64,000 bases of DNA from Caulobacter sp. 602-2 (GTDB taxonomy: Bacteria; Pseudomonadota; Alphaproteobacteria; Caulobacterales; Caulobacteraceae), in contig NZ_JAAKGT010000001.1 in assembly GCF_011043625.1 (NCBI RefSeq), forward strand, positions 744,001 to 808,000, written 5' to 3'. The notes beneath the pieces were generated by a model, which saw only the letters and a program-made list of their open reading frames with translations, was not told the origin of the DNA and did not search any database. Of the stretch, positions 17,374 through 25,346 are shown piece by piece. Positions within the stretch are counted from its first letter, which is position 1. Each line of letters begins with the position of its first letter. Made by a program: the position numbers and the translations under genes.

Positions 17374-18603
17374 TCATCGCGAAAAGACCCCGACCAGCTC
17401 AATATGCGGCGACCAGAGGAACTGGTCCACCGGCAGCACCTTCTCCAGCTTGAAGCCGGCGTCGATCAGCAGGCCTGCGTCACGGGCGAAGGTCGTCGGA
17501 TTGCACGACACGCCGACCACCCGCGAGACCTTGGACTTGGCGATCTCGACCGTCTGCTCCAGCGCGCCCGCGCGCGGCGGGTCGAAGACCACGGCGTCCA
17601 TCTTGTCGAGCTCGGTCGACAGCACCGGCCGGCGGGTCAGGTCGCGGGCCTCGGCGACGATCGCCTTCAGGCCGGGCGCCGAGCCGACGGCCGCCTTCAG
17701 GGCCGCGATGGCCGGCTCGGCGAAATCGGCGGCGTAGACCGAGGCCTCCTGCGCCAGGCGGAAGGTGAAGGTGCCGACGCCGCTGAAGAGGTCGGCCACC
17801 CTGGCCGCCCCCGCCACGTGCGCCAGGGTGAAGTCGGCCATAGCCTGCTCGGCGGCGGGCACGGCCTGCAGGAACGAGCCGGCCGGCAACGGCACGATCG
17901 CCGGGCCCAGCTTCACCAGCGGCTGGCGGGCCATGTACAGCGTCTCGCCGGCCAGGGTGACGCGGGCGAAGTCGAACTCGCCGGCGGTCATGGCCGCCTG
18001 CACGCGGGCGTCGGCCGACAGCCCGCCGCTCTTGCGCTCAACGCCGGTGACGTCGATGTCCAGGCCCGTGCCGGTAAGGGTCACGTGCAGCGTCGGGGCC
18101 GATTTCGGGTGCTCCAGGAACGGCTGCGCCAGGCGCGCCAGGCCCGGCAGGGCCGCGACGATCCTGGGGTGGGCGACCGGGCATTCCTCGATCTTCACCA
18201 GGTTCCACGAGCGGCGCTCCTTGAAGCCCAGGCGCACGCCGCCCTTGCCGCCGCGGGCGTGCAGGGCCACCCGGCGGCGCGAGGCCGGCGGCGAGGCGAA
18301 GGTCGGCAGGATCTCGACCTCGATGCGCTCGCGCTTCAGCTGAAGGCGCACCTGCTCGCGCTTCCAGTCCAGATAGGGCGCGATGTCCCAGTGCTGCAGG
18401 GCGCAGCCGCCGCAGTGGCCGAAGTGCTTGCAGGCCGGATCGACGCGCTCGGGGCTGGCCTCGAGAATCTCGGCCAGTTCGCCGCGCGGGCCCTCCATGC
18501 GGGCGGTGATCCGCTCGCCCGGCAGGGTCAGGGGCACGAAGGCCGGACCGGCGGCGACGCCGTCGCCCTGGCCGCCGACGGCGTCGATTTTCAGTTCACG
18601 CAT
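17374..18603 (-). CDS. RumA/RlmD-like rRNA (uracil-5) methyltransferase
   Basis: A 409-aa class I SAM RNA methyltransferase of the TrmA/RumA/RlmC/RlmD superfamily. Iron-sulfur cysteines are seen in CKHFGHCGGCALQHWD and in EECPVAH. SAM motifs are VADLFSGVGTFTFRLA, FDPPRAGALEQ and the catalytic-Cys loop GVSCNPTTFARDAG. It should methylate a uridine in 23S rRNA. ATG 18603 is chosen since the family N-terminus begins there. Confidence 0.9.
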   Translation of the reverse strand: MRELKIDAVGGQGDGVAAGPAFVPLTLPGERITARMEGPRGELAEILEASPERVDPACKHFGHCGGCALQHWDIAPYLDWKREQVRLQLKRERIEVEILPTFASPPASRRRVALHARGGKGGVRLGFKERRSWNLVKIEECPVAHPRIVAALPGLARLAQPFLEHPKSAPTLHVTLTGTGLDIDVTGVERKSGGLSADARVQAAMTAGEFDFARVTLAGETLYMARQPLVKLGPAIVPLPAGSFLQAVPAAEQAMADFTLAHVAGAARVADLFSGVGTFTFRLAQEASVYAADFAEPAIAALKAAVGSAPGLKAIVAEARDLTRRPVLSTELDKMDAVVFDPPRAGALEQTVEIAKSKVSRVVGVSCNPTTFARDAGLLIDAGFKLEKVLPVDQFLWSPHIELVGVFSR

Positions 18604-18748
18604 TCGATAGTCGCCTTCGGGAACCTTCACCGGTTCCGATCCGTTCAAGCCTCGCCGCAGGCGTGGCCCCAATTTCGCCTCTTCCGCGCCAAGTTCGACG
18701 CCGAAGAAGCCAGTTCGAGCGCGTCCATACCTCATTCGCCGCCCTCAT

Positions 18749-18802
18749 GCGTGAACGAACTGGTGCGTGAACGAAGATGAACGGTCCGGTCAACGACCGT
18801 TC
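18749..18802 (+). promoter_or_regulatory. Direct and inverted repeats before a surface-protein gene
   Basis: GCGTGAACGAA occurs twice (18749-18759 and 18765-18775; period 16), and GAACGGTC/GACCGTTC forms an 8-bp inverted repeat (18779-18802) with an 8-base spacer. It lies 75 bases before the start at 18877. It looks like a regulator-binding region; the protein that binds it is unknown. Confidence 0.35.
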
Positions 18803-18876
18803 AGGTACGGCTTGGCATGGTGCGGACAACGGACGGTCCCCCGATCGTCACGCCCGCTTTCAGGGAGAGTTTCTCG

Positions 18877-19482
18877 ATGATGATCCGGACCGCCATCAGC
18901 GCCCTCGTCGCCGGCGCGGCCCTCGTCGGCGCCGCGGCTCCGACCGTCGCCTCGGCCCAGGCCTATGGCTCGGGCGCCTATCAGGGCGGAGCCTACGACC
19001 GTAACGGCTACTACTACGACCCCTGCCGCCGCAGCACGACCAACCGCACCACCGGCGGCGGCCTGGCCGGCGCCGGCATCGGCGCGGCCATCGGCAGCAG
19101 CGTCGCGGGTCGCGGCGCCAAGACCGAAGGCGCTGTGCTGGGCGGCCTGCTCGGCGCCGTCGTCGGCGGCAATATCGGCCGCAGCTCGGCCGCCTGCGCG
19201 CCCGGCGCGGTTCCCCCGCCGCCGCCTCCCCCGCCCCGCGCCTACAACGACTACGACCGCGGCTACGACAACGGCGGGTATGACGACGCCTACTACGATC
19301 GCCGCGGCGGCGCCGGCTACACCTACGAGTCGGAGCGCTCCTACCGCGTGACCGAAGGCCGCGCCGACGCCAACGGCTGCACCCTGGCCGAAAGCCCGAT
19401 CTACCTGCCCGACGGCCGCACCCAGAAGCGCTTCGTCCGCGTCTGCCCCGACGCCTCGGGCCGCTACCAGGTCGTCGACTAA
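18877..19482 (+). CDS. Exported glycine-zipper protein
   Basis: A 201-aa protein: signal peptide ending near SAQA, a Gly/Tyr-rich stretch, then a glycine-zipper segment (about residues 60-105, GGGLAGAGIGAAIGSSV and VLGGLLGAVVGGNIG) that probably inserts in the outer membrane. A Pro run and Tyr-rich low-complexity stretch lead to a small Cys-containing C-terminal domain. Starts at 18877 after AGGGAGAG. Function unknown; 17-kDa-antigen-type proteins are related. Confidence 0.82.
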   Translation: MMIRTAISALVAGAALVGAAAPTVASAQAYGSGAYQGGAYDRNGYYYDPCRRSTTNRTTGGGLAGAGIGAAIGSSVAGRGAKTEGAVLGGLLGAVVGGNIGRSSAACAPGAVPPPPPPPPRAYNDYDRGYDNGGYDDAYYDRRGGAGYTYESERSYRVTEGRADANGCTLAESPIYLPDGRTQKRFVRVCPDASGRYQVVD

Positions 19483-19525
19483 GTTTCTCTAGGCGGATTT
19501 CCTCTCCGGAACTCCACATGACTTC

Positions 19526-19560
19526 AGGTCGCCGGCTCCCCGAGCCGGCGACCTTTTTGT
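19526..19560 (+). terminator. Rho-independent terminator
   Basis: Stem AGGTCGCCGGCTC / GAGCCGGCGACCT with a 3-base loop and a following TTTTTGT. It lies between the glycine-zipper gene and the convergent LysR gene, so it may serve both directions. Confidence 0.9.
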
Positions 19561-19579
19561 TTGGGCGTGGCGATCGAAA

Positions 19580-20527
19580 CTAGGCTCCGATCGAGCGAAC
19601 CAAGGTCTCGACCCAATCGATGAAGGCGCGCACCTGGGGCGGCACGTGCCGCCGGTGGGGGTAGAGAACCGAGACTGGCTTGAGCGGCGGCGCCAGGTTC
19701 GGCAACACCTCGACCAGGCGCCCAGCCTCCATGAAACCGCTGACCCCCACCCAGGGCGGCTGGATGATCCCCAGGCCCAGCAGTCCGCATTCGACATAGG
19801 CGTCGCCGCTGTTCACCGTCACAGTCGAGCGCAAGGTGAAACTCCGACGCCCGTCATCGGTCTCGAATTCGAAAGGTATCGCTCTGCGGGTTCGGCCGGA
19901 ATGGAAATTCACCGCCCGATGCGTGGCTAGGTCGTCCAGCGACATCGGCACGCCCTGGCGTTCGAGATAGCTCGGCGCCGCGCAGGTCACCATCCGCAAC
20001 CTGCCGATCGACCGGCCGACCAGGCTGCTGGCCGGGAACTCGCCCAGCCTGACTACGCAATCGACGCCCTCTGACACCAGATCCATGTCGAGGTCGCCCA
20101 CACCGAGCACCAGTTCCACCTCGGGATGGCGCGCCGTGAACTCGCCTAGGCGCGGGATGATCAGGGGCCTGGCCAGCGCCGTGGGGATGTCGACCCGCAG
20201 CCGCCCGCGCAGAACGCTATCCGGCGGTGCGAACATCGCCTTGGCTTCGGCCACGTCGGCCAGCAGCGTCACGGCGCGATCGATGAAGGCCTCTCCCTCG
20301 CCGGTTAGCCTGGTCCGTCGCGTCGTCCGCTGCAGCAGGCGCACGCCCAGTTCGGTCTCCAGGCCAGCGACGGCGTTCGTCACGCCGGGGCGCGACATGC
20401 CCAGGGCCGTGGCCGCCCGGGCGAAGCTGCCTGCCTCGGCCACCGCGACGAAGATCCTGAGCTTCTGGGCGAAATCCAATGCGTTTCCCCGTCCAACCGC
20501 CACCAACCGGGCGAACAATCGATCCAT
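19580..20527 (-). CDS. LysR-family transcriptional regulator
   Basis: A 315-aa regulator. The winged-helix DNA-binding domain includes FVAVAEAGSFARAATALGMSRPGVTNAVAGLE, and the effector domain begins near LRGRLRVDIP. It is divergent from an oxidoreductase gene, the usual setting for LysR control of the neighbour. ATG 20527 lacks a ribosome site, being directly preceded by a palindrome; GTG 20560, with GGAAG upstream, is an alternative that adds 11 residues. Confidence 0.88.
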   Translation of the reverse strand: MDRLFARLVAVGRGNALDFAQKLRIFVAVAEAGSFARAATALGMSRPGVTNAVAGLETELGVRLLQRTTRRTRLTGEGEAFIDRAVTLLADVAEAKAMFAPPDSVLRGRLRVDIPTALARPLIIPRLGEFTARHPEVELVLGVGDLDMDLVSEGVDCVVRLGEFPASSLVGRSIGRLRMVTCAAPSYLERQGVPMSLDDLATHRAVNFHSGRTRRAIPFEFETDDGRRSFTLRSTVTVNSGDAYVECGLLGLGIIQPPWVGVSGFMEAGRLVEVLPNLAPPLKPVSVLYPHRRHVPPQVRAFIDWVETLVRSIGA

Positions 20528-20547
20528 TGTTATCAATTTCAATAACA
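20528..20547. promoter_or_regulatory. AT-rich palindrome, likely LysR operator
   Basis: TGTTAT-N8-ATAACA is a perfect inverted repeat with A/T-rich content that stands out against the GC-rich surroundings. It lies in the LysR/oxidoreductase divergent gap (directly against the LysR ATG), and contains T-N11-A style spacing usual for LysR sites. Confidence 0.5.
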
Positions 20548-20649
20548 GTGAGATAGGCACGGGCGTGCTTCCGGACCGCCTGTCGCCGCCTTAGCTGCTG
20601 CATCGTCCGCCCGGCCCTCTTTCCGGGTTTATCGAAACAGGAGCCCAGC

Positions 20650-21639
20650 ATGGCCCGCATCGTTCGCATCCACGACTACGGCGACGCCGACGTCCTGCGG
20701 ATCGAAGACCTGCCCCAGCCGCCGCCGGCTGCCGACGAGGTGCAGTTCGCCGTCCGCAGCATCGGTCTGAACCGCGCCGAGGTGATGTTCCGCAATCACG
20801 CCTACCTGCAGGAAGCACAGTTCCCCAGCCGCCTGGGCTACGAGGCTGCTGGCGTCGTCACGCAGGTCGGAGCCGACGTGACCGACTTCATGCCCGGCGA
20901 TGCGGTCAGCCTGATCCCGCCGCACGACATCGCCCGCTGGGGAACCTATGGCGAGGTCGCCAATGCGCCGGCCCGCTATCTCGTGCGCCATCCGGAGACG
21001 ATCTCGTTCGAGGAGGCCGCCGCCAGCTGGATGCAGTACGTCACCGCCTGGGGCGCGCTGATCGAGCAGGCCGCCCTGTCGGCGGGCGATTACGTGATCG
21101 TCACCGCCGCCTCCAGCAGCGTCGGCCTCGCGGCCTTCCAGATCGCTCGCATGGTCGGCGCCACCGTGATCGCCACCACCCGCACCGGCGCCAAGCGCGA
21201 CGCCCTGCTGGCGGCCGGCGCCCACCATGTCGTCGCCACCGAAGAAGAGGATCTCGTCGCCCGCGTCGCCGAGGTCACCGACGGCCGCGGCGCACGCGTG
21301 GTCTTCGATCCGGTCGGCGGGCCGTCGTTCGAGCCGCTGACCGCCAGTATGGCGCCCGGCGGCGTGCTGCTGCTGTACGGCGCCCTCAGCCCCGCTCCGA
21401 CGCCCTTCCCGCTGTTTACGGTGCTGGGCAAGTCACTGACCCTGCGGGGCTATCTCTATAACGAGATCGTCTCCAGCGATGACAAGCTGGCCCGCGCCAA
21501 GGCCTTCATTCTCGAAGGGCTGGCAACCGGCGCGCTGAAGCCGGTGATCGCTCGCACCTTCCCCCTGGACCAGATCCAGGACGCCCATCGCTACCTCGAA
21601 TCCAACGAGCAGATCGGCAAGGTCGTCGTGAACGTCTGA
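20650..21639 (+). CDS. Zinc-type alcohol dehydrogenase-like quinone oxidoreductase
   Basis: A 329-aa MDR-superfamily enzyme with the NADPH-binding region VIVTAASSSVGLAAFQIARM. It lacks the Cys cluster of the structural zinc, as in quinone oxidoreductases (QOR). The N-terminus has the GroES-like fold with GLNRAEVMFR and GYEAAGVVTQVG. The target substrate is unknown. AGGAG ribosome site. It is probably regulated by the divergent LysR protein. Confidence 0.87.
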   Translation: MARIVRIHDYGDADVLRIEDLPQPPPAADEVQFAVRSIGLNRAEVMFRNHAYLQEAQFPSRLGYEAAGVVTQVGADVTDFMPGDAVSLIPPHDIARWGTYGEVANAPARYLVRHPETISFEEAAASWMQYVTAWGALIEQAALSAGDYVIVTAASSSVGLAAFQIARMVGATVIATTRTGAKRDALLAAGAHHVVATEEEDLVARVAEVTDGRGARVVFDPVGGPSFEPLTASMAPGGVLLLYGALSPAPTPFPLFTVLGKSLTLRGYLYNEIVSSDDKLARAKAFILEGLATGALKPVIARTFPLDQIQDAHRYLESNEQIGKVVVNV

Positions 21640-21681
21640 GCGCGTGGTCGGAGGGACAAGCCCGTCTCTCCGACCATCCCC

Positions 21682-22368
21682 TCACCCCTTCAACCACGCC
21701 GCCGCCTCTTCCACGTCCACCACGTCGGCGTACTTCAGCTGCAGGTCGGTCAGGTTGGCGTAGTGGTAGCTCTCGTGCTTGTCGGCCACGCATTGCTCGG
21801 GAACGATGGTGCGATAGCCGCGCGAGAGGCTTTCGACCGCGCTGGCGCGCACGCAGCCGCTGGTCGAGCCGCCGGTGAGGATCACCGTGTCGACCTTGTG
21901 CCAGACCAGATAGCTCTGCAGCGGGCTCTCGAAGAACGCGCTGGGCATGCGCTTGTCGAAGACGAGATCCACGGCCTGGTCGATCTCGACGCGCGGGTCG
22001 AAGGCGTGGCGTTCGCTGTTCTGCTTGATGTTCTGCAGGCTGTCGGGGGTGTCGGTGCGCGTGCCCCAGACGCCGGCGTCGCCGCCGTCGGGCTTGTACA
22101 TCACCCGCGTCCAGATCACCGGCATGCCGCGCGCCCGGGCCAGGGCCGAGAGGCGGTTCACGTGGGCGATCTGGTCGGGATCGGTGACGTAGGCGCTCTT
22201 GGGAAACAGGTCGGGCCGGGTGTAGGCCTGCTGGAAGTCGATATTGACCACCGCCGCCTTGCTCCCGAAGCCGAAGCGGGCGCGGGCCGGATTGGCCTTC
22301 ACCGCTTCATAGAGCTGGCGGGCGGTCTTGTCCTCGCGGACCATGGTGGGTTCGAAGCGCAGGGTCAT
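21682..22368 (-). CDS. Isochorismatase-family amidase (N-carbamoylsarcosine amidase-like)
   Basis: A 228-aa cysteine hydrolase. The catalytic triad is visible: Asp in VVNIDFQQAY, Lys in VFDKRMPSAFF and Cys in LTGGSTSGCVRASAVE. The family includes N-carbamoylsarcosine, maleamate and nicotinamide amidases; the SGCVRA form and overall length suit carbamoylsarcosine or maleamate amidases. It lies 12 bases after the membrane-protein gene on the same strand. It would split an amide in a degradation pathway. Confidence 0.85.
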   Translation of the reverse strand: MTLRFEPTMVREDKTARQLYEAVKANPARARFGFGSKAAVVNIDFQQAYTRPDLFPKSAYVTDPDQIAHVNRLSALARARGMPVIWTRVMYKPDGGDAGVWGTRTDTPDSLQNIKQNSERHAFDPRVEIDQAVDLVFDKRMPSAFFESPLQSYLVWHKVDTVILTGGSTSGCVRASAVESLSRGYRTIVPEQCVADKHESYHYANLTDLQLKYADVVDVEEAAAWLKG

Positions 22369-22380
22369 GGCGGGGCTCCT

Positions 22381-23037
22381 TCAGGCGGGGGTCCAGAGGC
22401 CGAGCAGCGCGGCGAGGATCAGCAGAATCCAGAGGCTGACGACCACGGGCCGGGTCTTCTCCAGCACCGCGGCGATGGTCGCATCGCCCTCGGGCGTTGG
22501 GCCGGTGGTCATCATGGCGACGACCGGCGGGCCCAGCGGGGCCAGAAGCTTGCGGATGAACAGGCCGCAGCCGATGGCGATCGCCAGGATCAGCATCTTC
22601 AGGGCCAGGAACAGCGGCGCGGTCGTCAGGCCCACGAGGCTGGCGGCGCCGAAGCCGGCCAGCGCGACCAGCACGCCCCAGCGGATGGCGATGTCGATGC
22701 GGCGCACCCCGGCCTTGGGCGGGCTGTGATGAATGTGGATGGCCCAGGCCATGGTCAGCCAGAACAGGCACAGCGCCCAGACCGCGGCCACGCCCTCGGG
22801 CGGGACGTCCCACCAGACCTTCAGCTTGGCCAGGGTCAGGCCCGTGGGCAGGGCCAGGATCAGGCAGGTGCGCGGAGCCATGTCGATGTCGGCCAGCACC
22901 TTCAGCGCCAAGCCCCGCTCCTTGACCGTGCGGGTCGGGTCGGCGGCGTAGCGCGAGGTGTAGAAGGCCCCCAGGTCCCCGCCCAGCCAGTAGACGAAGA
23001 CCAGCACGTGCAGCAGCGTGATCAGGGCGAGAAGCAT
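22381..23037 (-). CDS. Multi-pass membrane protein, unknown function
   Basis: A 218-aa protein with about five or six hydrophobic helices: residues 2-24, 55-75, 80-102, 118-160 and 190-215. The start LLALITLLHVLVFVYWLGGD and HIHHSP in a loop give possible metal ligands. I do not recognise the family with certainty; copper-resistance/CopD-like membrane proteins share this style. It is upstream of the isochorismatase-type gene in one operon. Confidence 0.7.
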   Translation of the reverse strand: MLLALITLLHVLVFVYWLGGDLGAFYTSRYAADPTRTVKERGLALKVLADIDMAPRTCLILALPTGLTLAKLKVWWDVPPEGVAAVWALCLFWLTMAWAIHIHHSPPKAGVRRIDIAIRWGVLVALAGFGAASLVGLTTAPLFLALKMLILAIAIGCGLFIRKLLAPLGPPVVAMMTTGPTPEGDATIAAVLEKTRPVVVSLWILLILAALLGLWTPA

Positions 23038-23108
23038 CGTGGAATCCGGCGGTTGTCAGGCCGTCTTGATGCCGCCTGGAAAGGCGCCCCGGCGCGCCGT
23101 CGCCGGTT

Positions 23109-23125
23109 TTCTCGCCTCGCGGATA
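23109..23125. promoter_or_regulatory. Weak island-type operator (half-site GCGGATA)
   Basis: A perfect GCGGATA half is at 23119-23125 and a poor left half (TTCTCGC, 4 of 7) at 23109-23115. It is 72 bases upstream of the membrane-protein start (23037), the spacing seen in the island, but the half nearest that gene is the poor one. Confidence 0.3.
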
Positions 23126-23217
23126 GGAACCCCGGGGTGCGACGCCGCGGACAGGTGCGAATCCGATGAAGCGTGCTACAGCACGCACCGAGGGGCTTTT
23201 CCGTATCGTAGGTTCGT

Positions 23218-23826
23218 ATGCGTTCTTACCGTCGCCCAGGCCTGGCGTTCGCCGGACTGTTGCTGCTCGCCCCCTTCTCACTTTGCATGCCGCAAGTGGC
23301 CGCCGCCCAGAGCCAGGAGCAGGCGGTCCTCGACGAGATCAACTACGTCCGCGCCAATCCCCGGGCCTATGCCGACGAACTGCGTCGCGCCGAGCCGCTG
23401 TATGGCGAGGACCCCGACGCCCTCGATGAAGCGATCGCCGAGCTGCAGCGCCAGCGCCCCCTGCCGCCGCTGACCGCCGACGGCCGCATCGACGCCGCCG
23501 CCCGCGACCACGCCAGCGCGCAAGCCTCCCGCGGCTCGGTCGGCCACGGCGCGAGCGGCGGCCTGGGCCAGCGGCTGCGCAAGTATGGCGTCTTCGCCGG
23601 CATGTCGGCCGAGAACATCTCCTACGGCTACGAACACCCTCGCGACGTGGTGCGCCAGCTGGTGGTCGACAGCCGCGTGCCGGGCCGATGCCATCGCCGC
23701 AACATCCTGTCGACCGGCTACAGCAGCGCCGGCGTCGCCTGCGGCGGCCACCGCTCGTACGGCGCCATGTGCGTCATCGACTTCGCCGGCGCCATGCCCG
23801 AAGGCGTCGCGCGGGCGGCGCGGTAG
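23218..23826 (+). CDS. Secreted CAP/SCP domain protein
   Basis: A 202-aa exported protein. Signal peptide at residues 1-30, then the CAP domain with LDEINYVRANPRAYADEL, ARDHASAQASRGSVGHG, SAENISYG and VPGRCHRRNILSTGYSSAG. Members act in the envelope, sometimes as lipid- or metal-binding proteins; the function here is unknown. It is divergent from the membrane-protein/amidase operon. Confidence 0.87.
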   Translation: MRSYRRPGLAFAGLLLLAPFSLCMPQVAAAQSQEQAVLDEINYVRANPRAYADELRRAEPLYGEDPDALDEAIAELQRQRPLPPLTADGRIDAAARDHASAQASRGSVGHGASGGLGQRLRKYGVFAGMSAENISYGYEHPRDVVRQLVVDSRVPGRCHRRNILSTGYSSAGVACGGHRSYGAMCVIDFAGAMPEGVARAAR

Positions 23827-23854
23827 GGGGGGGGTCCCTCCCAGACCTCCAAGC

Positions 23855-23999
23855 TCGTCATCCCGGAAAGCCCGAAGGGCTTATCCGGGACCCAGGAGAC
23901 CGGGCTCGGCGGCGATATCTGGCGCTTCAGCGCATTGCCAGCGCTATGCGGCGGCCCCTGGGTCCCGGGTCTCCGCTTCGCTCCGCCCGGGATGACGAG
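23855..23999. repeat. Second CGTCATCCCGG-type inverted repeat
   Basis: It has ends TCGTCATCCCGG and CCGGGATGACGA with GGGACCCAGGAG and CCCTGGGTCCC inside, the same order as the unit at 14661-14802. It lies between the CAP gene and the convergent CoA-transferase gene. Confidence 0.85.
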
Positions 24000-24017
24000 C
24001 TTTGTTGGAGGGGGATT

Positions 24018-25256
24018 CTAGATCACCCCCGCCGCCTTCAGCGCCGCGACCTCCGCCTGGCTCTTGCCCAACCCTGCCAGCACCGCCGCCGTGTCCGCCC
24101 CCAGGGCCGGCGGCGGGCGCTCCACGACCACCGGCGTGCGCGAGGCCCGGATCGGGGAGGCGACGGTGCGGATCGGCGCGGCCAGATCCTCGCGCGCCTG
24201 CTCCACCACCAACTGGCGATGCACCGCCTGCGGTTCCTCGAACACCTGGTCGATGCCGTTGATCGGCCCGCAGGGCACGCCGGCGGCCTCCAGCAGGGCG
24301 ATCCAATCGCGCGTCGTACGCGTGACCAGAACCGGGGCCATGGCCGCCGCCAGCTGCGCCCGCGCGGCCACCCGCTGGGCGTTGGTCGCGAAACGCGGAT
24401 CCTCGGCGAGCTGCGGCGCATCGGCCGCCTTGGCGAAGGCCCGGAACTGGCCGTCGTTGCCGACCGCCAGCACCATGGCTCCGTCGGCCGTGGCGAACAC
24501 CTGGTAGGGCGCGAGGTTGGGGTGGGCGTTGCCCAGGCGCCCGGGCGCCTGGCCCGTGGCGAAGTAGTTGCTGGCCTGGTTGGCCAGCACGGCGGCCTGC
24601 ACGTCGAACAGGGCGATGTCCATGTGCTGGCCATCCCCGGTCGCGCGGGCGTGCAGCAGGCCGCAGAGAATGGCGTTGGCCGCATAGAGGCCGGTGAACA
24701 GGTCGACGACCGCGACGCCCACCTTCATCGGCTCGGCGCCGTCGGTCCCGTCCGGCTGGCCGGTGATCGACATCAGCCCGCCCATGGCCTGGATCATGTA
24801 GTCGTAGCCGGCCCGCGCCGCGTAGGGCCCGGTCTGTCCAAAGCCGGTGATCGAGCAGTAGACGAGGCGCGGATTGATCGCCGCCAGGCTGTCGTAGTCC
24901 AAGCCGTACTTGGCCAGCCCCCCGACCTTGAAGTTCTCGACCACCACGTCGGCCTCGGCGGCCATCTGGCGGATCAGTTCGGCGCCGCGCGGGTCGGCCA
25001 TGTCGATGGTCACCGAGCGCTTGTTGCGGTTCGCGCAGGTGAAGTAGGCGGCGTCGCCCCGGCTTCCGTCCGTCGTCTCGAAGAACGGGGGCCCCCAGGC
25101 GCGGGTGTCGTCGCCGACGCCCGGCCGCTCGACCTTCACCACCTCGGCGCCCATGTCGGCCAGGGCCTGGGTCGCCCAGGGACCAGCCAGCACGCGGGAA
25201 AGATCGAGCACCTTGACCCCCGAGAGGGCGGTGCCGGGCCTGACGTCTGATCGCAA
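24018..25256 (-). CDS. Family III (CaiB/BaiF) CoA-transferase
   Basis: A 412-aa class III CoA-transferase. It begins with KVLDLSRVLAGPWATQALADMGAEVVKVERP; the catalytic Asp is in RAGYDYMIQAMGG. Such enzymes move CoA between carboxylic acids during degradation of aromatic or branched acids. It is divergent from an MFS gene and stands at the left edge of the island, so it probably activates a pathway acid. Confidence 0.9.
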   Translation of the reverse strand: MRSDVRPGTALSGVKVLDLSRVLAGPWATQALADMGAEVVKVERPGVGDDTRAWGPPFFETTDGSRGDAAYFTCANRNKRSVTIDMADPRGAELIRQMAAEADVVVENFKVGGLAKYGLDYDSLAAINPRLVYCSITGFGQTGPYAARAGYDYMIQAMGGLMSITGQPDGTDGAEPMKVGVAVVDLFTGLYAANAILCGLLHARATGDGQHMDIALFDVQAAVLANQASNYFATGQAPGRLGNAHPNLAPYQVFATADGAMVLAVGNDGQFRAFAKAADAPQLAEDPRFATNAQRVAARAQLAAAMAPVLVTRTTRDWIALLEAAGVPCGPINGIDQVFEEPQAVHRQLVVEQAREDLAAPIRTVASPIRASRTPVVVERPPPALGADTAAVLAGLGKSQAEVAALKAAGVI

Positions 25257-25273
25257 GGCGACTGCTCCGGATA
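25257..25273 (+). promoter_or_regulatory. Weak island-type half-site before the MFS gene
   Basis: CCGGATA at 25267-25273 matches six of seven positions of GCGGATA and ends 74 bases before ATG 25347. The left half does not match. It is offered only because its spacing fits the stronger sites. Confidence 0.25.
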
Positions 25274-25346
25274 TTCCTGTTGCGGGCGCCGTTCAGCGCA
25301 CCAGGCTGCCTCGCCTACCGATGTGATCGCGGCGGGGCAAACGGCG

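Noticed and set aside
18753..18772. GAAC repeats as a LexA box
   Set aside because: The spacing between the closest elements is 8, not 7, bases.
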